This document shows positions 58,501 to 64,000 of a stretch of 64,000 nucleotides of DNA, piece after piece. Below the pieces are notes generated by a model that was given only the letters and a program-made list of their open reading frames with translations, was not told where the DNA came from and did not search any database. Every line of letters begins with the position of its first letter. Position 1 is the stretch's first letter. This DNA comes from Siderastrea siderea (Eukaryota > Cnidaria > Anthozoa > Scleractinia > Rhizangiidae). Position numbers and translations under genes: made by a program. Where the stretch lies: positions 37,472,001 to 37,536,000 of the forward strand of contig OZ034969.1 in assembly GCA_964030785.1 (NCBI GenBank), written 5' to 3'.

Positions 58501-61418
58501 ACTCCGTGAGGGTGATGATTAAATTATTCAAGGGTCTAAATTTTTGATCAGACAGTAATAATTATGTTTTCAGTACATCAGGGTCCTGTTAAATACCGTT
58601 TTTGGTCCAGTTTTGGGCCACAGAAGACATCAGTTTTCATTTAGCTTGTAGGTATTACCCAATAAGATAGGTAAGGAATTTTTTTTCTGAGCCAGACAAA
58701 ACTCTGAGAAAATCTTGCTCAAGCTTACAATGTTTCTCTTTTAAAGGTGAGTTCCAGAAAGCACTTTTACTCGGATAATAGTTTAAATCCCAAAAAAGGT
58801 ATGCTGGGGAGGGCCTAATTCCCGCCGCTAAATGAAAGCGATAAAATTGAGATATTTTAGTTTGTCAAAAATATTTTTCAGTGCTCGAAATTTACGTTCG
58901 TAAACTCGACTCACAACAACTGTAAAACCAATCTTTCCGTAGTCTTATGCGCCAAAACTCGAGGTTATTGTTTGGCAACTACTATAACTTCTCAATTCAA
59001 CTAACTGAAAGAGCGAACAACCTTCTGAAAAAAATCAAGCTAGTCATAGTTATATTAAACAAAATGGAAATTCTTAGATATGACCTTTCAAACACTCCTG
59101 AAGCGGTTTGCAAGGCACCCTTGGTTACTCATTTCCGGTTTAAAATTTCCAGTAAGATCAGGTAGAAAATGATTTGTTGCAGTCAGCGGTAATAAACTTA
59201 GAACACGATTTTCTGGTGTAATTTCCTGGATTTATCTTTGTTCTTTTATCCGTCACTGGCATTTTCTTAGTCAGCAGATTGTTACAATGAATATAATCAC
59301 TCTCTTCACGCAACATACTGTAATGGAGCTCTTCAGGCTTTTAGCTCAAGAGATCGCCGCCTGGAGGCAAGCGAAAAAAACGTCGAAATTGATAGAATCC
59401 GTTGCGGAGCCATCAAATTTGCAACCGGTTAGCTGTTGAAATGCAGCCGTAGAAGTAAACGTGGGCAACTTTTAAAGTACGATTTTAATTTTTACTCCTC
59501 AAACAGTTGTTGTCGAATAACGGATTTCTTCAAGACTGTTGCAACTGTATCTCTTCGCATGTTAGAGACCCACCAAATATTACTCAGTGGTTTAAGGACA
59601 CTATCCTAGTACTCTCTTGAGAAATACCGAGGATTGTCAGAGTTAATCATAATATTGTGAAACTTTTTATTTTTGTCTTACCTCTTGACCTGCTTCTTGC
59701 TAATACCGTTAACATTAGCCAGTTTGAGATTGTCGTTTCAACAAGTCTCGACAATTTGAATTTTCTCCAAAATATTTGTAAAGTAGCATGGTGTATGCAT
59801 TACTATAGTATAAAAGTTAGATTTTTGGATAATAATACGGTCCGCAGCAGACATCCTGAAATTGGCTAATTCCGACTCGAAGAAAGGACGATTTTGAGGG
59901 CTTCGGGTGTCGACAACATTTGATTCAAAATCTCGGGTCTACTGAATAACACTAACAGACAACATGTATTTCTTCAATCTCGTATCAACCTTGTCTCGTT
60001 AAAGAACTTCAAAGGAAATCGACATATTGATCAAAAATGAGTTGTCGAAAACTACGCGGACAGCCACTTAACACCCAGTTTTCTTTAACATAGCCCGAAC
60101 GTTTCAGCGACATACCTCTCTTGGAAATACCAAAGATTCGTCGAACATCTACAAAACCCTCATAAAAGCTTACAAAAAGAATCACAAAAATGACATGACG
60201 TGACGCTAGGTGCCCGCAAAACCTCGTGGTTTCTTCGACAACTACGAGATAAAACTGCCAAGCCTAATGAAATTCATTTGAGTAGAGGTAATTAATTATC
60301 CTTTGTAATCTTCACGCCCCTCATGGAAAACAGCACTTTTGTTGTTGGAGGTAGCGTGATATTAAATAAAACTTTACGTACATTTTTACACACACATTCA
60401 GCAAAGTTCTGAGTACTTTTTTTGAAGTTTATCTCATTACTTTTACGAAAAGGTGGAAATCAAGGAAAAAGGAAGGCTTACTGTTAATGGAGGAAATGCA
60501 CAGCAACCCGCTTTAAAACTGTACGATTTAGGTGGTGGAGCAGGTGGTGTCATTCAGATAATATCTCCTGAAGGTATTCTTGCCGCTAGAACCTTATCCT
60601 TGAAACGTGGAGATCACTCTGGTTGCTTTGGTGTTTTTTTTGCTGTAGGAAATGGCTATTTTCATTTACCAGGTAACACAATATACTTTCCGACATGTAA
60701 TCCCGTCATAAACCCTCAACTGTAGATCAGATTTATCACTCACTCACCTTCAACATAACAGAGCAACTGCTGTTTCCTTTCAAACAGGTTGCTATTTTCA
60801 TTTGCCAGGTAACACAGTATACACTAATCCCGGCATGAAGCTATTCATGTAGATCAGAATTGTTACTCACTCACCTTCAACATAACAGCGCTTTCAAACA
60901 GTTTACGTAGTATCCCACGGTGAGCACGTCCTTTACGTTAAAAGTGCTATTGCTCTTCTACAACATTTCATGATTCTTGAACTCTTGGTAGATCCCGGTC
61001 TAGTATGTCAGAATTATGAATCTTCAACTTGTAACATTATGAAAATTATGAAAATAAAATACTACATCTGTATTGGATTTTAACCCCATAAGGTACCCAG
61101 TGAGTTTTTCTGCTTCCTTTATGCTATTACATTTTCCCCGAGTGCTGACAATGACAGAGACAGATTTCCCTAAGGCGTTTAAACTATCATTTGTTTAAAC
61201 GAATGCAGTTAATAAATTAGATACTTGAATAACATTATACTGTTATACAGTCAACATAATAAATATTCGATATCGGGAAGGTCAGAATCAATCAGTTTTC
61301 TTATCCACAGGTGTAAATTCTTCACAGTACCCCGCATTTCCTGCCGCTGTGTTTTCTTGGGTTCAAAGCTATTCTTGGACAACGATATCACCTTCCTCCA
61401 CCACAACCATAGTACAAA
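42206..61418 (+). CDS. Secreted glycine-rich protein, multi-exon host gene (3' end not in view)
   Basis: Exons 42206-42253, 42360-42393, 45781-46155, 47225-47395, 47651-47734, 49288-49382, 60453-60672, 61311-61418. All junctions are GT-AG with agreeing phases (0,1,1,1,1,0,1,1), giving 378 codons without a stop. The start MGIFLVFSVTLSIIIQLCFH is a signal peptide spread over the first two exons. Exon 3 has four N-glycosylation sequons (NTT, NCS, NRS, NMT). Then come PGPYKDMYQ, GLGPGG, GSSHGG, GAAAGGGALELVA, CSGGSGGLIRLKAQK, VNGGNA and GGGAGGVIQIISPEG: repeated glycine turns between short beta-type strands, as in a repeat beta-helix. The pattern recalls large uncharacterised cnidarian extracellular proteins. 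The last exon is Ser/Thr/Tyr-rich. Molecular function is unknown. The donor at 61419 shows the gene continues. Confidence 0.72.
42394..45780 (+). other. Intron 2 of the secreted glycine-rich gene
   Basis: GTAAGT donor to TTTAG acceptor. Open frames of up to 148 codons (43138-43584) and several 60-80-codon frames occur, but none shows family features. No repeats of note. Confidence 0.55.
46897..47035. repeat. (ATTG)n microsatellite
   Basis: ATTG/ATTC tetranucleotide array in intron 3 of the secreted protein gene. Confidence 0.95.
48167..48240. repeat. Minimal foldback element
   Basis: TTTTGTGATATCCGGAATAA pairs with TTATTCTGGATATCACAAAA around TCAAGGTCGAGATCAGTG. It looks like the two termini of a known-type cnidarian foldback element with its interior lost. 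Intron 5. Confidence 0.75.
49410..49640 (+). repeat. Cnidarian-type dispersed repeat with (CCGT)n
   Basis: Contains a GCGCGCTAGCGCG palindrome, GCACCATTGCTAAGAGAATT, GAAATTTTGGTAGTGACGTA and a CCGTCCGTCCGTACGTCCGT run. I recognise the combination as a recurrent cnidarian repeat (memory). Non-coding, inside the 11-kb intron. Confidence 0.55.
50024..50110 (+). repeat. Degenerate tRNA-like sequence
   Basis: A-box-like TGGCCTAGTGG and weak B-box GAGTTCGGCTCTC about 35 nt apart, followed by an oligo-T stretch. The cloverleaf is poor, so a decayed tRNA-derived SINE head is more likely than a gene. Confidence 0.4.
50199..50685. mobile_element. 487-bp element with about 85-90-bp terminal inverted repeats
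   Basis: 50199-50283 (starting CAAGGTCACAGGCAGCGC) is complementary to 50598-50685. Both arms share AGAGCTGCGC, AGACTGTTTTTTCCACGCC and ATAATAATGACATCG. The interior is non-coding. A MITE in the 11-kb intron. Confidence 0.82.
51000..51960 (+). repeat. Diverged inverted repeat, left copy
   Basis: Inverted relative to 59060-60190. Shared blocks include CCCGAGATTTTGA, TTCGTCGAGTCG, GAATTGCAAATTYGATGG-type and ACTAAGAAAA(C/T)GCCAGTGAC (about 51739). Short frames in both copies resemble each other, which hints at former coding content, but none is intact. The left copy holds an extra insertion at about 51615-51715. Confidence 0.65.
51615..51715 (-). repeat. Dispersed repeat (copy also at 56525-56625)
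   Basis: Read on the minus strand: AAGGATAA…TTATTTAA, AACACAGGGAGTGGTT, CCCAAT, CCGAGCCAGG, GCTCATGATACA. The plus-strand copy at 56525-56625 has the same order. It appears to be inserted within the 51-kb inverted repeat copy. Confidence 0.7.
52125..52305. repeat. Foldback with Penelope-terminal-like hairpin
   Basis: GGCTACAAGAGTAAAATGAG pairs with its complement at 52275-52303 across a (TTG)n-bearing loop. On the minus strand, just outside, AAGAAGGTTTGCCTTGCAAA…CCGAAAT forms a perfect stem followed by GAAA, like a degenerate hammerhead of a Penelope-like terminal repeat. Confidence 0.45.
52398..52575. repeat. (ATTG)n microsatellite
   Basis: Interrupted ATTG/GTTG array. Ser-Ile-Asn-Gln repeat frames on the other strand are artefacts. 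Confidence 0.95.
53570..53940. repeat. Cluster of GGACAAGTCC-type words with a 45-nt hairpin
   Basis: 53602-53646 folds back (CAACAGGTCCCTCGT against ACGAAGGGACCTGTTG, one bulge). Short words such as GGACATGTCC, ACTTGTCC, GACAAGTCC and GGGACAAG recur on both sides to about 53940, probably subterminal repeats of a small element. Confidence 0.6.
54910..55075. repeat. Short interspersed GCGACTTACACAAGAC repeats
   Basis: The word GCGACTTACACAAGAC occurs at two sites, with related CTTATGCAAGACGCGA and GACAAGTCGCGACTTG words nearby, the last a palindrome. Confidence 0.55.
57880..57998. repeat. Small foldback element (same family as 15.3 kb)
   Basis: ACGTCGAATGTTACATGTGC is complementary to GCACATGTAAAGTTCGGCG with a spacer of about 70 nt. 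Confidence 0.65.
59060..60190 (-). repeat. Diverged inverted repeat, right copy
   Basis: Inverted partner of 51000-51960, without the inserted 100-bp repeat. The two copies are separated by about 7.1 kb. Confidence 0.65.
60645..60905 (+). repeat. Tandem duplication spanning the exon 7 donor
   Basis: 60645-60787 and 60788-60900 are related units. Each contains GCTATTTTCATTT(A/G)CCAG followed by GTAACACA, then ACTCACTCACCTTCAACATA and TTTCAAACAG. The second unit keeps an acceptor-like TTTCAAACAG, a 21-nt stretch (60788-60808) and a donor. Confidence 0.8.
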
Positions 61419-61530
61419 GTAAGTGTGATTGCTCTAAAAGCTTGCGTATAAGAAGCTGGACCAGCATCCTTCCAAGCTTGCCTAAAAGGTTGTTATATAA
61501 TTGGTATTTATTGATAAATTAGGCTATTTA

Positions 61531-62282
61531 ATCAAAAATAAAACACAAACAGCGGTAATAAACATTATAAACTTACGCATTTTTATATAAACTTGACGTT
61601 TCGTATGCTACTCTGTTACCTTACTTAGGTCTGCAGAGCAATCAAATCTCTCAACGCCTGAAATCATGTGTATACAATTTCTACTCTTTTGTCAACCTCA
61701 AGATAATTTTTCAAAATAATTGCCGCATCAAATCTTTCTTTCCATGCAAGGACCTGTTGAATCGTTCTCAAAAATCTAAAGTAATTTACAAAGCCAGTTG
61801 ATGGGACTGCAATGATTTCTACATCGGTAAAACAAAACGACGATTTCATGATAGAAAAACTGAACACTTCAGGGCCGTAGTTAAAAATGACCACACGTCT
61901 GCCATTGCAGACAATGTCAAAACCACCGGACACAACATCAAGTGGGATCATTTTGACAATTTAGCATCGGGCAAAACTGATTACCACTCCAAAATCAAAG
62001 AAACATTGTTAATCCAAGAACTGAAGCCAGCTTTTAATGTCAACGTCAGCAGTGAGAAGCTGATACTTTATTAATTAGCTGTAGCTTTTTTATAGATTCA
62101 CTGTTAAGATTTTTTTTTTTAATCTTGGTTCCAGACCCCTTATCACTATTGTATAAAAGGTTTGTCAAAATTGTAACGGTCACTTTTGAAATGTATGTTG
62201 ACTAGCATACGAAGCGTCAAGTTTATATAAAAGTGCGTAAGTTTATAATGTTTATTACCGCTGTTTGTGTTTTATTTTTGAT
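61531..62282 (+). mobile_element. Short Penelope-like remnant with inverted terminal repeats
   Basis: About 80-bp inverted repeats at 61531-61612 and 62203-62282 (ends ATCAAAAATAAAACACAAAC). Between them is a frame to the stop at 62074 with the GIY-YIG-type segment FYIGKTKRRFHDRKTEHFRA and NVNVSSEKL. A TGA interrupts it near 61800. Only the endonuclease end of the ORF remains. Inverted terminal repeats are a known arrangement for Penelope-like elements. Confidence 0.8.
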
Positions 62283-63382
62283 CAAGCTACGATGGCCCGG
62301 GAACAAAAGTCTTTAGTCTATTTAAGTTATTGAACAGATTCTATTTTTTGAAGGGGAACGTTTTCTGCTGGTGGTCAGAAAACTGATTTAATATGAGTGT
62401 GGTCCCTTGCTTCTGTGTCATAAGCACTGGTCAAAACTACCACCGGAAATTATTGTACATTAGCTGCTATGACAGTGGGTCTACTACCGAACGATATAGT
62501 TATGTGAATAAAACGATAGAAGGTATTACAGAGACTCCACATACAGCAAGCTATAGAGAGTACCAGCCCCCCCCCCCCCCCTCAAAAAAACTTGGTTTCA
62601 TCCTGAGTCTACTTCTGAAATTGTGCTGTTGTATATCTGAGCGATTTTGAAAAATGATGTGATGCTAACTTTTCACTTTAAGCCTTCTGCAGACCATTTA
62701 AAGTGAGAGGGGTGGCGTCACAGAGCACGGCACCATGCTCCCCGTGGACCACGCTTTGCGACCACTGATGAAGGTTGGGTCAGGGACCCCATTCAGGGAG
62801 CTTGAGTGAGGCTTACAAAAAGCTGTGGTGTACCAAAGATATGAAATAGAAAGTCAGGCTGCTTGTGAACTGGCACTTTAGGGCAACTTGATCATTTGAC
62901 TCTGTGAACAGAGCTTTAACTAACCTGACACATTCGGCTGAAGGACTGGATAACCCAGGGATTATAGGAGCTGCCCTGGGGTCCCTGGAGGTCTGCAAGG
63001 AAGGGGTGAGGAGGGAGTCCCAAAGTCAGTCACTTCTAGTGTTCTGTGAAATATGTTGTTCTGAAACCACTCAATAAACGTAGAGGCAATTGAAGACAGT
63101 GTCAAATTTATATTGAAATTATAAGACCCTCAAGCACATTTTTGTTGTCAGATTAACCGGTTTTGCTTTTCCTTTCTTAAGGATTTTAGCTAATTTTTTC
63201 GAACTGAACCCGTTTCAATTTTTAAAGCTACAACAGGTTTTTATATATTGGGGGGTCTAAATGACAACTTTTAGCCTGCAGGTTCTTAATTCACGCGTTT
63301 TTCAGCGTATCAGATAAAGCATGTTAATAGAACAAGTGGCTCACAACAGTGGCTCACGAGACTAGATATGGAAAATTATGGC
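62283..63382. other. Unassigned stretch downstream
   Basis: Includes a C homopolymer (about 62567-62581) and a possible but unsupported further exon of the secreted gene near 62424. No gene could be established. Confidence 0.4.
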
Positions 63383-63776
63383 AGTGTCTAGATATCGGGC
63401 AGCCTGACACGGATGTTTTAAGGCTAAATACCCGGCAGTCCGAAATTATCATAGGATCAATAGGATTTCGACGTTGATTTTGAATCCCTTGTTAAGTGTA
63501 CAGAAACAGAATACTCTGACCAAATTCTGTGCGTTTAGCCACAACTGAATAATGCAAAATGTCGCAAACATTGCGATTTTCAAGTACACATAAGCTCGGA
63601 AAACTCGTCAACTACAAAACCAAAATACTTTTCAAAATCGCTTGGCAATTTTGAACAAATATCGAATCCTTTTATACTGTTAGTAGGCTTTTCCGTCGGA
63701 ATCCTTCGAAAATTTCGGACTGCCGGGTATTTAGTCTTGAAACATCCGTACCCGGGCTGCCGGGTATCTAGACACT
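63383..63776. mobile_element. About 394-bp foldback/MITE element
   Basis: Left end AGTGTCTAGATATCGGGCAG and right end (inverted) AGTGTCTAGATACCCGGCAG. Pairing continues for about 80 bp including CTAAATACCCGGCAGTCCGA. CCGGCAG recurs twice per arm. No coding content. Confidence 0.82.
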
Positions 63777-64000
63777 ATCGGAAATAATTAACTTTTCATG
63801 GCCCACCGTAACAAAATAAAAGTACCGGATCCTGTAGTAAAAGATCTAACCAGCAAAACATAAAGACCAAATACGATAAAAAAAAAAACAATGCTGATTC
63901 AACGGTAACGAAACTGATTGTATATTTTAACCAATATTTTAAAAGGCACAGCCTTTCTTCTTCAGGGACTTACAGAGAACGACTCTAAGGGGAAAAACGT

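Larger units (their letters stand above)
49383..60452 (+). other. 11-kb intron 6 of the secreted glycine-rich gene
   Basis: GTAAGT donor at 49383 and a weak AAAAG acceptor at 60452. Filled with foldback elements, microsatellites, C-homopolymers (about 53237 and 54206) and diverged inverted repeats. A 129-codon frame at 55747-56136 is not recognised. No other gene is supported. Confidence 0.6.

Noticed and set aside
62424..62516. Ninth exon of the secreted glycine-rich gene
   Set aside because: An AG acceptor and compatible phase exist, but there is no convincing donor and the peptide lacks family features.
63930..63985. Second hammerhead/Penelope terminus at the window end
   Set aside because: The minus strand has a CTGAAGA…AAGGC-like pattern, but the stem and GAAA core are not convincing and the window stops too soon.

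Overview
This is eukaryotic, animal-type DNA: AT-rich, with GT-AG introns, dispersed repeats and no bacterial-style gene packing. The mix of repeats (tRNA-headed SINEs, GIY-YIG Penelope-like elements, DIRS-type tyrosine-recombinase elements, PIF/Harbinger remnants, many foldback elements) and the host-type coding pieces fit an anthozoan cnidarian, most likely a stony coral. That assignment rests on recognising families by eye and was not checked by search.

Layout. 1-5.6 kb: repeat fragments, a LINE remnant (minus strand), a tRNA-derived SINE near 4.0-4.3 kb, and a possible signal-peptide first exon on the minus strand near 5.4 kb. 5.6-14.6 kb: a retroelement cluster made of a decayed Ty3/gypsy-type gag-protease-RT (6.5-8.3 kb), a 392-bp foldback element, a decayed DIRS-like element (9.05-12.3 kb) and a Penelope-like element (12.9-14.6 kb) split by a 361-bp MITE with a clean 7-bp target duplication. 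16.9-17.9 kb: a protein-kinase pseudogene on the minus strand. 19.6-20.3 kb: a Harbinger transposase pseudogene. 21.9-25.4 kb: the 3' part of a polycystin-1-like channel gene in three phase-compatible exons; its last exon has five in-frame TAA/TAG codons clustered in about 140 bp, several at positions where the family has tyrosine.

26.27-34.51 kb: the most notable unit, an 8.24-kb DNA element with TTAA on both sides, about 565-bp terminal inverted repeats, and one spliced multi-exon gene. The gene encodes an RNase-H-fold-like transposase candidate with Cys/His-rich, C2HC-finger and SAP-like parts. It carries one internal deletion/frameshift and a partial exon duplication inside an intron. 35.4-37.1 kb: a tyrosine recombinase gene split by a second TTAA-flanked foldback element, which in turn holds a tRNA-derived SINE. 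Repeated small hairpins follow. 38.3-40.5 kb: a large foldback element.

42.2-61.4 kb: a plausibly intact host gene on the plus strand (signal peptide plus eight exons in agreeing phase) for a secreted glycine-rich cnidarian-type protein. An 11-kb intron holds most of the remaining repeats. The gene probably continues beyond the last exon seen. The 3' end of the window holds a short Penelope-like remnant with inverted terminal repeats and a further foldback element.

Host genes and mobile DNA do not form an operon-like system here. The window is mainly a record of nested insertion into and beside two or three host genes.
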